NCBI GenBank assembly: GCA_018240405.1
Contig: JAFEFW010000644.1
Location: 1 to 64,000, forward strand
Length of the DNA stretch: 64,000 bases
From: Pseudomonadota bacterium
GTDB lineage: Bacteria > Pseudomonadota > Alphaproteobacteria > Acetobacterales > Acetobacteraceae
Direction of reading: 5' to 3'
Shown piece by piece: positions 9,335 to 17,648 of the stretch. Every line of letters starts with the position of its first letter. The stretch's first letter is position 1. The notes beneath the pieces are model-generated. The model was not told the DNA's origin. It searched no databases and saw nothing but the letters and a program-made list of their open reading frames with translations. The position numbers and the translations under genes were made by a program.

Positions 9335-10837
9335 ATGTCCGTCACCGAGCAGGCCCGTCCCGCCGAAGCGAAGCCGCGTCATGCGCATATGCTGATCGAC
9401 GGCAACTGGGTCGACGCCCTCTCCGGCGCAACGCTGGTGGTCGAGAATCCGGGCCGCCGCACGCCAATCGCCACCATCCCGCGCGGCAACGCCGACGACG
9501 TGCAGCTTGCCGTCGCAGCGGCGCAGCAGGCCTTTCCGGCCTGGAGCCGAATTCCGCCCCGCCAGCGCGGCCGGATGCTGCTGCAGGTCGCCGAGGCGCT
9601 GGAGGCGCGCATTGAGGAACTCGCCCGCATCATCGCCGAGGAAACCGGCAACGCCATCCGCACCCAGGCGCGCAACGAGTCGACGCTGACCGCCGATATC
9701 TTCCGCTACTTCGCCGGCCTCGGCGGCGAACTCAAAGGCGAAACGATCCCGCTCGGCGAACACGTCCTGAGTTACACCCGCCGCGAACCTCTCGGCGTTG
9801 TCGGCGCCATCATCCCCTGGAACGCACCGGTTCTGCTCGGCGCGCTGAAGATCGCCCCCGCGCTGGTCGCCGGCAACACGCTGGTGCTGAAGGCCGCTGA
9901 GGACGCGCCGCTGGGCGTGCTGTTCATGGCGCGCGTCTGCCAGGAATTCCTGCCGCCGGGTGTGCTGAACGTGCTGACCGGCACCGGCGAGGAAGCCGGC
10001 GGCCCGCTGGCGCACCATCCGGCGATCCGCAAACTGTCCTTCACCGGCTCGACCGAGGTCGGCAAGATCATCATGCACGCGGCCGCGGAGCGAATCGTTC
10101 CAGTGTCGCTGGAACTGGGCGGCAAGAGCCCGTCGATCGTCTATCCGGATGCGGATCAGGACTGGGTGGTGGACGGTGTCATCGCCGGGATGCGTTTCAC
10201 ACGGCAGAGCCAGTCCTGCACGGCCGGTTCGCGCTTGTTCCTGCACCGCGACATATTCGACAGTTTCCTCGACAAGCTGACGAAGAAGACGCAGGCGCTC
10301 AAGCTTGGCGACCCGCTGGACGAAACCAGCGATATCGGTGCGATCATCAATGAGAAGCAGTTTCGCAAGGTCTGCGGCTACGTGGATGAAGGCCTGCACC
10401 GCAAGGACGCTCGTCTTGTGTTCGGTGGCCTGCCGCCGAAAGAAGGCCCGCTGGCGCAGGGCTATTTCGCGATTCCGACGGTATTCGCCGATACCTCCAA
10501 CGACTGGCGCCTGGCGCGTGAGGAGATCTTCGGGCCGGTGCTGGTGGCGATTCCGTGGCGGGACGAGGCGGATGCTATCCGAATGGCCAACGATTCTCAT
10601 TACGGGCTCGCCGCATATGTCTGGACGCACGATATCGGCACTGCGCTGCGCACGGCGCACGCCATCGAATCAGGGTGGGTGCAGGTGAACCAGGGCCTTG
10701 GCCAGCAGCCCGGTCATTCCTACGGCGGCTACAAGCAGAGCGGCATCGGGCGGGAGTTCTCACTGGAAGGGATGCTGGACAGCTTCACCCAGCGGAAGAA
10801 TGTGACGGTGAACCTGAACACGCCACGAGCTATGTAG
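9335..10837 (+). CDS. NAD(P)-dependent aldehyde dehydrogenase
   Basis: 500 residues, full length for the ALDH superfamily. It has the NAD-binding start of the Rossmann domain (IIPWNAPVLLG, LVLKAAEDAPLG), the SFTGSTEVGK loop, the catalytic Glu near residue 260 (LELGGKSP) and the nucleophile Cys at residue 295 (SQSCTAGSR). A C-terminal EEIFGPVL motif and the GGYKQSGIGRE segment complete the fold. It oxidises an aldehyde to the acid in the cytoplasm. The substrate is unknown, and the sequence resembles betaine/aromatic aldehyde types. It ends 3 bp before the convergent micro-ORF at 10841. Confidence 0.92.
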   Translation: MSVTEQARPAEAKPRHAHMLIDGNWVDALSGATLVVENPGRRTPIATIPRGNADDVQLAVAAAQQAFPAWSRIPPRQRGRMLLQVAEALEARIEELARIIAEETGNAIRTQARNESTLTADIFRYFAGLGGELKGETIPLGEHVLSYTRREPLGVVGAIIPWNAPVLLGALKIAPALVAGNTLVLKAAEDAPLGVLFMARVCQEFLPPGVLNVLTGTGEEAGGPLAHHPAIRKLSFTGSTEVGKIIMHAAAERIVPVSLELGGKSPSIVYPDADQDWVVDGVIAGMRFTRQSQSCTAGSRLFLHRDIFDSFLDKLTKKTQALKLGDPLDETSDIGAIINEKQFRKVCGYVDEGLHRKDARLVFGGLPPKEGPLAQGYFAIPTVFADTSNDWRLAREEIFGPVLVAIPWRDEADAIRMANDSHYGLAAYVWTHDIGTALRTAHAIESGWVQVNQGLGQQPGHSYGGYKQSGIGREFSLEGMLDSFTQRKNVTVNLNTPRAM

Positions 10838-10840
10838 CTG

Positions 10841-10960
10841 CTAATTCGTCCTCACCGCAGGCGGCACCCCATTCCGCTTGCGTGACGGGCCTGTGTCGTA
10901 GTCCTGGCTGATCCGCTCCGTGAGGGCGAGCAACCGCTCCAGCAGGTTTTCGTCGCTCAC
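10841..10960 (-). CDS. micro-ORF overlapping the stop codon of der
   Basis: A 39-codon frame starting with GTG whose start overlaps the der stop in a GTGA junction (10957-10960), the arrangement of translationally coupled genes. The product is short and charged: it starts SDENLLERLLALTERIS, predicted as a helix, and ends in a basic Pro-containing tail. I recognise no family. Coupling favours a real gene. The small size and lack of homology evidence keep confidence low. Confidence 0.4.
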   Translation of the reverse strand: MSDENLLERLLALTERISQDYDTGPSRKRNGVPPAVRTN

Positions 10961-12303
10961 TTGTCGTCGTCTGCGTACGGGTTCTTTGTGCCCCGGAACT
11001 GCAGCCGGATCGGCGTGCCGGGCATGTCGAACGTTTCGCGCAGGCCGTTGACCAGATAACGCGCGTAATCCTCCGGCGTCTGCTCCGACCGCGTGCCAAA
11101 GCAGATGAAGGTCGGGGGACGGGCCTTCGCCTGCGTCACATAGCGCAGCTTCAGCCGGCGGCCCTGCACCAGCGGCGGCTGATGCCGTTCCAGCGCCGCT
11201 TCGAACCAGCGATTCAGTTCGCCGGTCGGCACCCGCTTGTTCCATATCTCATACGCCTTGCGCACCGCCGGCAGCAGGCGGTCGACGCCGGCGCCGGTCA
11301 GCGCCGAGAGCGTCACCACCGGCAATCCCTTCATCTGCGCGACGCTGCCCTCCAGCCGCTCCAGCAACGCCTTGCGTGTGGCGTTGCGATCGGCGACCGC
11401 GTCCCACTTGTTCAGCGCCACCACGCAGGCTCTGCCCTCACGCTCGATCAGTCGGGCGATCTGCAGGTCCTGGTCGTGGATGCCCTCGACGGCATCCAGC
11501 GTCAGAACCACGACTTCCGCCATTTTCAGCGCCTCGATCGCCGAACTGACCGACATTTTCTCCAGCGGCGCCTCGATGCGCGCGCGGCGGCGCAGACCGG
11601 CGGTATCGACCAGTTCAACCGGACGACCCTCGGCATCGTGCAGGATCACCGCCACCGCGTCGCGGGTCAGGCCCGGTTCGGGACCGGTGATCATGCGCTC
11701 TTCGCCCAGCAACCGGTTCAGCAGCGTCGACTTGCCAGCATTCGGACGGCCGACGATGGCCAGCTTCAGCGGGCGATCCTCGCCCGCGACGTCCTCTGAC
11801 GTGTCCTCCGGCGGCAGGCGGTCGGCTATCTCCGCCATCAGGTCGGCAACGCCTTCGCCATGCTCCGCCGAGACGCCGACCGGATCGCCCAGGCCGAGCG
11901 CGTAGGCATCCAGGATCGAGGATGACGCCGTCCGCCCCTCGGCCTTGTTGGCGACCAGCAGCACCGGCTTGCCCTGCCGGCGCAGCCAGCGGGCGAAATG
12001 AGCGTCGGCGGGCGTCACCCCCTCCCGCGCATCAATGACGAACAGCACGAGGTCAGCCTGCTCGACGGCGGTGGCCGAGGTGGCGCGCATGCGGCCCGCG
12101 AGCGTTTCCGGCGCCGCTTCTTCCAGCCCCGCGGTATCGATCAGCGTCACCTCACGCCCGCGCAGCAGCGCCGGCGCCTGCTTGCGATCGCGCGTCACGC
12201 CAGGGGTATCGGCGACGATGGCGATGCGCCGTCCCACCAGGCGGTTGAACAGGGTCGACTTGCCGACATTCGGCCGGCCGGCGATGGCGACGATGGGCGG
12301 CAT
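10957..12303 (-). CDS. der: ribosome-associated double GTPase Der (EngA)
   Basis: 448 residues from the third of three successive ATG codons. GGGAGG abuts the first ATG, so only the third has normal spacing (6 bases). Two tandem GTPase domains are present: G1 boxes GRPNVGKST near residue 7 and GRPNAGKST near 187, each with a DTPG/DTAG G3 box and an NKxD G4 box (NKAE, NKWD). A C-terminal KH-like domain (KLRYVTQAKARPPTFICFG) ends the protein. Der is an essential factor in 50S subunit assembly. It follows bamB and the yfgM-like gene on the same strand, the usual order der-bamB-yfgM. Confidence 0.96.
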   Translation of the reverse strand: MPPIVAIAGRPNVGKSTLFNRLVGRRIAIVADTPGVTRDRKQAPALLRGREVTLIDTAGLEEAAPETLAGRMRATSATAVEQADLVLFVIDAREGVTPADAHFARWLRRQGKPVLLVANKAEGRTASSSILDAYALGLGDPVGVSAEHGEGVADLMAEIADRLPPEDTSEDVAGEDRPLKLAIVGRPNAGKSTLLNRLLGEERMITGPEPGLTRDAVAVILHDAEGRPVELVDTAGLRRRARIEAPLEKMSVSSAIEALKMAEVVVLTLDAVEGIHDQDLQIARLIEREGRACVVALNKWDAVADRNATRKALLERLEGSVAQMKGLPVVTLSALTGAGVDRLLPAVRKAYEIWNKRVPTGELNRWFEAALERHQPPLVQGRRLKLRYVTQAKARPPTFICFGTRSEQTPEDYARYLVNGLRETFDMPGTPIRLQFRGTKNPYADDDK

Positions 12304-12360
12304 CATCATCCTCCCACGAATAAATCCGGAAACCGGGGCGAAATCCCGCCCAGGCGCCGG

Positions 12361-13692
12361 CTAGCGCAGCGCCAGCAGGCGCCCGCTATTGGTGACGATC
12401 AGCACCGTGCCATCGGCAACCACCGGGCTGAGCGGCGCGGCGGCCGAGGACAGGTCGATCTTGCCCAGGATCTGGCCCGTGTAGGGGCTGATTGCCAGCG
12501 CTTCCTCACTGGTGCCGGTGACGATCAGCCGGTCCTCGACCAGCAAAGGCCCGTACCAGGTCAGCGTGCGCTTCTTCTTCTCTGGATCCTCATAGCGGGG
12601 CAGGGCGGTGACCCAGGCGACCCGGCCCGTCGGCGCATGGATCGCGGCGATTTCCTGGTCGACCGAGACGACGAACAGCCAATCGCCGGCGATGTATGGC
12701 GTGTCCTCCCCCGCGACCTGGCGCTCCCACAGGCGCCGGCCAGATGGCACGTCGGTGGCGACCAGCAGGCCGCCCATGCTGATGGCGAAGACCTGACCGT
12801 TGCTGATCACCGGCGCGCCGCGGATGGAGACAAAATCGGCCATGCTGGAGCGCCCGCGTCCCGCGCTCAGCCCGTCCGTCCAGGCCACGGTGCCGCTTTC
12901 CGCGCGCAATGCGGCGAGTTCACCGGAGCCGAACCCGGCCACAACCAGGCCACGGTAGTAGGCCGGGGCTGGGCGACCAAGCAGGGTATTCACCGGTTCG
13001 GCTGCCTGGTGATCCCAGAGCGGATGGCCATCGTCGGCCGAGAAGGCAAGCAGCCGGTCCTCGATATTGGTGAGGAAGACGCGTCCGTCGGTGATGGTTG
13101 GGGCGGACCGCGCCGGCAGGCCGATGTCGCGGCGCCATTTCTGCTGTCCGGTCTCCAGATCCAGCGCGACAAGCTGCGAGACGCCGTTGCTGGCGTAGAG
13201 CGTGCCGCCGTCGATCCCCAGCCCGCCGCCGACATTGGTGCTATCCACGTCGTCCGGCACGGTGTCCACGCGCCACAGCCGCTGACCGGTGTCCAGGGCG
13301 AACGCGGTGACCTTGGCGGCGGAGTCCATGGTGTAGACCTTGCCGTTGGCCACCACCGGCTGCGCCATGATGATGCGCCGATAGCCACCACCCGTACCGA
13401 TATCGGACGACCACGCCTCGGCGAGCTGGTCGCGTGCAGCGAGGTGGCCCATGTTATGGGCAGGATTGCCGCCGGCCTGGGGCCAACCGGCGTTGCGGAC
13501 CGGTGCCGGCAGCACGATTTTGGGCACGTTTTCGTCGACGACCAGGCCGCGGCTGCCCACGCTGAAGATCGATTCGCGCTCACCGGGCAGCGGCGTCTTC
13601 TTTTCGCCGAACCAGTTATCGAACAATCCGCAGCCCGTCAGGGCGAGCGGAGCCAGCAGCGCCGCGCGGCGCGACAGGGCCAGCCGGCTCAT
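12361..13692 (-). CDS. bamB: outer-membrane assembly lipoprotein BamB (PQQ-like beta-propeller)
   Basis: 443 residues. A lipoprotein signal peptide ends in the lipobox LALTGC with the lipidated Cys at residue 21. The rest is a series of beta-propeller blades with repeats of the form AxDxxTGQ..W (for example ALDTGQRLWRVD, ALDLETGQQKWRRD). BamB is the scaffold lipoprotein that works with BamA in inserting beta-barrel proteins. Its start overlaps the end of the upstream yfgM-like gene by 4 bp (ATGA), and der follows 57 bp downstream of its stop. Confidence 0.93.
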   Translation of the reverse strand: MSRLALSRRAALLAPLALTGCGLFDNWFGEKKTPLPGERESIFSVGSRGLVVDENVPKIVLPAPVRNAGWPQAGGNPAHNMGHLAARDQLAEAWSSDIGTGGGYRRIIMAQPVVANGKVYTMDSAAKVTAFALDTGQRLWRVDTVPDDVDSTNVGGGLGIDGGTLYASNGVSQLVALDLETGQQKWRRDIGLPARSAPTITDGRVFLTNIEDRLLAFSADDGHPLWDHQAAEPVNTLLGRPAPAYYRGLVVAGFGSGELAALRAESGTVAWTDGLSAGRGRSSMADFVSIRGAPVISNGQVFAISMGGLLVATDVPSGRRLWERQVAGEDTPYIAGDWLFVVSVDQEIAAIHAPTGRVAWVTALPRYEDPEKKKRTLTWYGPLLVEDRLIVTGTSEEALAISPYTGQILGKIDLSSAAAPLSPVVADGTVLIVTNSGRLLALR

Positions 13693-14354
13693 GCGCCGCC
13701 GAGTCCCAGCAGCGCGGCGGCTGCGCGCTGGCGCAGCCCGTCCGGGGCGGTGATGTTTTCGGCCAGCGCCTTCAGCTTGGTCTTGGCGTCTTCCACCTTA
13801 CCCTGGCGCAGGTCGAGCAGCGCCAGTTGCTCCCGTGCCAGCGGCGCCCAGGCGTTGCCAGGTTCTGCCAACGGTTTCAGCCGAGCCTCCAGCGCCGCGG
13901 GATCGCCGGTGTCAAGCTGGTGCTGGACGGCGAGCAGGCTGGCCAGGTCGCGCAGCAGCGGATCGGCCCTGTTGTCGGCCGTCACCTGATTCCACGTTTC
14001 CACGGCGCCGGGCACGTCGCCATTAGCGGCTTTCAGGCCGGCGGCGCGCATGAGGCTGAGCGTGCGGTAGCCCTCGGGAGCGGTGAGCGCGTCCTGCTGC
14101 AGGATCTTGATGGCATCGGTTCGGCCGGGGGCGCCGGGCACATTGGCGCCGGCCGCGGCGGCCTGGGCCGCGAGGTAGCGTTGGGCCGCTTCCATGTCCT
14201 TGCCGGAGCGCCAACGCTCCCAGGCCTGCCAGCCAACAGCGGCGCCGATCACTCCGACCGCCGCGACGATCAGCACCCAGCCATATTTTTTCAGCAGCAG
14301 AGCCGTGCGTTCGGCTCTGAGGTCTTCGCTGACCTCGTCGAAGATATCAACCAC
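13689..14354 (-). CDS. YfgM-like membrane-anchored TPR protein
   Basis: 221 residues. The N-terminus MVDIFDEVSEDLRAER is followed by one membrane helix (about 24-44, WVLIVAAVGVIGAAVGWQAW). A helical TPR-like periplasmic domain makes up the rest. YfgM family proteins are thought to link the Sec translocon to periplasmic chaperones. Gene order (just before bamB and der, 4-bp overlap) supports the call. The C-terminus is rich in Leu and Ala. Confidence 0.85.
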   Translation of the reverse strand: MVDIFDEVSEDLRAERTALLLKKYGWVLIVAAVGVIGAAVGWQAWERWRSGKDMEAAQRYLAAQAAAAGANVPGAPGRTDAIKILQQDALTAPEGYRTLSLMRAAGLKAANGDVPGAVETWNQVTADNRADPLLRDLASLLAVQHQLDTGDPAALEARLKPLAEPGNAWAPLAREQLALLDLRQGKVEDAKTKLKALAENITAPDGLRQRAAAALLGLGGA

Positions 14355-14507
14355 GCGGCACTCTCAATGTTTCGGCGGGCCGCGGCGGAGCGGCGCGGCG
14401 GCGGACCATAGCGGCGCCGGTGCGTCGCCGCAAACGCCGCGGAGCGGGCGCTGCCGTTTCGATTTCAGCGGGCGAGCGCGGAAACGGTTCGTTTACCATT
14501 TCGGCGC

Positions 14508-14903
14508 ATGGTGGTGGGGATGCGGGTGTGCCGATCCCTGTTGGTATTCGCTCTGGCTGTCGTGCCCCTCGGTGGCTGCGGCATGCCAGCGGAACTGATG
14601 TCGGCCGGCGCTATTGCCGGCGTGGCGGGCACGATTGCGGTGTTTGGGCGGAGTCCAGCCGACCTCGTGGTATCGCTGGTCAGCGGCAAGGATTGCTCGA
14701 TCGTGCGATGGGATGAGGGCAAGAGCTACTGCAAGCCTCAGGAGCCGCCGCCGCAACCGCCGACCTTCTGCACGCGGTCGCTGGGCGTGGTGAACTGCTG
14801 GTCCGACCCGGCGCTGTTGCAGGATCATCCGACGCAGGTGGCGGACGGCCCGACAACGCTGTCCCCGGCGCAGGAGGCCGACCGGACCGCTCGGTGGCCT
14901 TAG
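14508..14903 (+). CDS. small hypothetical lipoprotein
   Basis: 131 residues (or 127 from the ATG at 14520). A signal peptide with lipobox VPLGGC places the lipidated Cys near residue 24, and GGCGMPAELM follows it. A Gly/Ala-rich segment (AGAIAGVAGTIAVFG) may be a second hydrophobic helix. The C-terminal part has paired Cys (DCSIVRWDEGKSYCK and FCTRSLGVVNCW) and a Pro-rich linker between them. Similar small proteins with a KDCSxV...YC pattern are common and uncharacterised in alphaproteobacteria (recollection, not checked). Divergent from the yfgM-like gene. Confidence 0.75.
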   Translation: MVVGMRVCRSLLVFALAVVPLGGCGMPAELMSAGAIAGVAGTIAVFGRSPADLVVSLVSGKDCSIVRWDEGKSYCKPQEPPPQPPTFCTRSLGVVNCWSDPALLQDHPTQVADGPTTLSPAQEADRTARWP

Positions 14904-14989
14904 GCGGCGGCGATAGGCGTGGTGTGATGGCTGGCGTGCAATGGCGGCCTTCCGTTCTGCGCCGGGGTGCGCTATGTGGTGCGACAGAC

Positions 14990-15066
14990 GGACCCGTAGC
15001 TCAGTTGGATAGAGCGTCGCCCTCCGAAGGCGAAGGTCGCACGTTCGAATCGTGTCGGGTCCGCCA
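14990..15066 (+). tRNA. tRNA-Arg, anticodon CCG
   Basis: 77 nt including an encoded CCA. The acceptor arms GGACCCG and CGGGTCC pair perfectly over 7 bp. The D stem GCTC/GAGC, anticodon stem TCGCC/GGCGA with loop CTCCGAA (anticodon CCG, reads CGG), and T stem GCACG/CGTGT with loop TTCGAAT all fold. The discriminator base is G. No integrase or partial duplicate of its 3' end was seen nearby, so it shows no sign of serving as an attachment site. Confidence 0.96.
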
Positions 15067-15921
15067 ATCTCGCTGACTGCTTAGACGTATTAGTGGCAGA
15101 TGGCTGGACACCGGGTCCTGCGCCGTCGGCTCGCTGTCGGCCGATCGGGAGGCGCATCGCGGTTTTCGGTGTGCCCTGGCATGGACGGGGGCCCACGCAT
15201 CGCAGGACACGGATCAGGCGTCCGGTGGCAATTCCATCGGCATTGAGAGAAAGCGAACCGGCACCAGCCGATCGCTGACACCATTGGGTTCGACGGGTCC
15301 GCCGGTAGCCGACCGGCTGGCACTTATGGTGGTCCAGCGGACGGTCTGATCCCGGGACAGCTCGCCGCGCGACGGCCCACCGCGGTTGGCCGGCGCCACA
15401 GCGGTGACTACGTCCGCAACCGAGTGGGTGGTCTGCCGGTCCGCCACGGATGGATGTACACCCGGCAGTTGTCGCTTCAGCAAAACATGGAAATACACTT
15501 GTAAAATAACAATGTCGGAATTCTTTACACTGTCCTGCAGATGATGCGAGCCATGACCTGCCGGTTGCAAGCGGAGCGGGGTTTCAGCTCATCTGCTGAC
15601 ACGTTCGCTGTCTCGTCGCACCGACACACGGCGGCCAGGACACAAATGTGCGGCTGGCACGTCGCGCGGCGTTAAATTACACATGAAACGAATGAATATT
15701 CTACAAGTTGTGTGTGAAAGTATGAATTAACAGCAACTACGGGTGTCAGATGATTTTACATCCATCCCGGTGTCCGCGGGTCTTTGGCTAGTCGTGTCCT
15801 GCGATACATTTGAAAAATTTTGCTTTTCTTTCGTGGCACAAAAGTTGCTGAAAGAAGTTGCGGTTGACTCAATGCCAATTGGGACATCGGCTTGCCACGA
15901 AATCAGGAAAGGAGAAACCTG
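15067..15921. other. long gene-free region upstream of the PEP-CTERM gene
   Basis: 855 bp without a convincing gene. A minus-strand frame at 15214-15570 has no ribosome site, domain or signal. The right half is unusually AT-rich in three patches (about 15480-15535, 15672-15735 and 15800-15860). It ends in a sigma-54 promoter at 15834. The AT-rich patches are where an enhancer-binding activator could bind (inference). Confidence 0.55.
15834..15849 (+). promoter_or_regulatory. sigma-54 (RpoN) promoter for the PEP-CTERM gene
   Basis: TGGCAC, five bases, then TTGCT. This matches the -24/-12 consensus TGGCAC-N5-TTGCW, with the invariant GG and GC exactly 12 bp apart. It lies 73 bp upstream of the ATG at 15922. 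RpoN promoters need an activator bound further upstream, and the 800 bp of free DNA leaves room for that. Confidence 0.75.
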
Positions 15922-16629
15922 ATGAAAAAACTGCTTTCCCTTACCGCGGCCATGATGGGACTGGCCGCATATGCCGGCGTAGCGAAGGCCGACCTCTTGA
16001 TCACGACCAACGGCTCTTACGGACATCATGCCGTCCCTGAGACCGTCCTGAACGGGGGGCCCGGTTATCCATGTGCGAATTGCACGTCAAATCCCGTACC
16101 GACTTACGGATATGAAGGCGAGTTCGCGCCGGTCACACTGACCGCAACATCAACGGCCTGGTACAGCTTTACCTTCCTCGGGTCGGGCAACTCCCAGAAG
16201 ATCGAGACGTTCAGCTTCGGCGGTTCGACGTTTACGTCCTATCCACCTGGCGGCACCGGGGCCGGATCGACACCGAATGGAGCGAGCTATTCCGTCTTCC
16301 TGACCGCTGGTTCGACGATCGATTTCATCATGACATCACGGCCGGTGGGCGGTGCGGTCGACTGCACAGCCAGCGAAGGAGCCTTGGCCGTCTCAGGGTG
16401 CGACTATCTTGTGGCCTACGCCAACGCGTCCGATCCGATCATACCGCTGGCCGGTCCACAGCCGGTCGTCTGGATTGGCCTCAGCAATGGTGGTCTGCCG
16501 CTTTCACCTGGGGATGAAGATTATCAGGACATGGTCGTCCGTGTGCAGGTTCCAGAACCGGCGTCGCTCGCGCTACTGGGTGCCGGCCTGCTCGGGCTCG
16601 GGGCCTTCCGTCGCCGCAGGGCGTCCTAG
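15922..16629 (+). CDS. PEP-CTERM sorted exported protein
   Basis: 235 residues. The ATG at 15922 is preceded by GGAAAGGAG. A signal peptide (MKKLLSLTAAMMGLAAYAGVAKA) directs export. The C-terminus is a textbook PEP-CTERM signal: the VPEPAS motif, a hydrophobic helix (LALLGAGLLGLGAF) and an RRRR tail, recognised by exosortase, which cuts the protein and places it at the cell surface or in the matrix. The middle part is Gly/Ser/Thr-rich with a CANC pair near residue 50 and no known domain. A sigma-54 promoter precedes it. No exosortase gene is in this window. Confidence 0.88.
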   Translation: MKKLLSLTAAMMGLAAYAGVAKADLLITTNGSYGHHAVPETVLNGGPGYPCANCTSNPVPTYGYEGEFAPVTLTATSTAWYSFTFLGSGNSQKIETFSFGGSTFTSYPPGGTGAGSTPNGASYSVFLTAGSTIDFIMTSRPVGGAVDCTASEGALAVSGCDYLVAYANASDPIIPLAGPQPVVWIGLSNGGLPLSPGDEDYQDMVVRVQVPEPASLALLGAGLLGLGAFRRRRAS

Positions 16630-16763
16630 GTCATCACACGCGGCTGGTGTCGTCAGTACGTCAGTTCCATAGCCGCAGAGGCGGGCTGGAGATCAGGCGC
16701 ACCGGGCCGCGTATACTGCGAACGTTATCAAGTGGTCGGCATGCCCGACCGAGGACCAGACGA

Positions 16764-17447
16764 ATGCGTAACCGTCTTCCATGGTATACCGCCTTCGGTG
16801 GCGTCATGCTGATCGCCGCGACGGCCCCGGCATCAGCGCACGTCAATTTCTTCACCGGCAACCAGCAATACACAAATGTGAACATTGCGGCGGACGCGAG
16901 TGCTGCGTCTCTCATGGGAGAGATAGACCAGACGAACCTCTTTGTGACGTTCAGTACCATGATCGGGCCTGACGGCTCGACGCCGGTTCTCATGCATGGG
17001 CAACACGGTGTCGCATTCATCGAGAGTGCCTACGACGCTGTTAACACGCCGCACACCGGTTTCACCTCCCTGACGATGTCAGCGCCGGACAATTACGGAT
17101 TTAACGCGGGCGACTTCAAACTGGATACGCTTAATCTGACCGGTACCGGCACGGTCACCTTCACCAGCACAAACCAGTTTGGCCAAGTCGAGACCACGAG
17201 CATGCCGATCGATCTCAACGGCCAGAACGGATATAACTTTACGACATCCGACGGCCAATTGGTTACCAGCCTCGTGTTCTCTGTCCCGACCACCACACCA
17301 CTGCAAGATCTCAAGCAGGTATCGGTTGGGGTGGAATTGATCCCCGAACCGGCATCGATGTTGCTCCTTGCCAGTAGCGTGCTGTCCCTCGGCCTCGCCC
17401 ACCGCGCACGGCGGCGCCGGACCGTATCGCACGCTCCGGACTCCTGA
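16764..17447 (+). CDS. second PEP-CTERM exported protein
   Basis: 227 residues from the ATG at 16764. An earlier in-frame start at 16647 would add 39 Arg-rich residues before the signal peptide. The signal peptide ends in APASAH. The body is Thr/Asn/Gly-rich, consistent with a beta-sandwich surface protein. The C-terminus has the IPEPAS motif, a hydrophobic stretch (LLLASSVLSLGLA) and a basic tail (HRARRRR), followed by nine further residues. It lies 134 bp after the first PEP-CTERM gene on the same strand. The two share only the sorting signal, so they are not simple duplicates. Function unknown. Confidence 0.82.
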   Translation: MRNRLPWYTAFGGVMLIAATAPASAHVNFFTGNQQYTNVNIAADASAASLMGEIDQTNLFVTFSTMIGPDGSTPVLMHGQHGVAFIESAYDAVNTPHTGFTSLTMSAPDNYGFNAGDFKLDTLNLTGTGTVTFTSTNQFGQVETTSMPIDLNGQNGYNFTTSDGQLVTSLVFSVPTTTPLQDLKQVSVGVELIPEPASMLLLASSVLSLGLAHRARRRRTVSHAPDS

Positions 17448-17648
17448 ACGAGGTCGCGGTGAGGCGGGAGAACGCCGCGCCGATGACAGCAGCGGGCGGC
17501 GGTAGAACGCCGAGGCTGGCGCGCAGCTTGGCAGCCGGTAGCAGGTGCCACGTGCTGCCGGCTTGTGCGCCGTAGCGGATGGCAACTTCCACGCCGGTGA
17601 AGCAGCAAAGGCTTGGCTGCCGGCGCAGAGACTGTACGCCGAACTGCC

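Noticed and set aside
11998..13989. 663-residue plus-strand frame
   Set aside because: Antisense to der, bamB and the yfgM-like gene, all of which are clear. His/Asp/Arg-rich shadow typical of GC-rich DNA.
14990..15066. tRNA as attachment site of a genomic island
   Set aside because: No integrase, no duplicate of the tRNA 3' end and no mobility genes were seen up to 23 kb.
15214..15570. 118-residue frame upstream of the PEP-CTERM genes
   Set aside because: No ribosome site, no signal, no domain and biased composition. Left as gene-free DNA.
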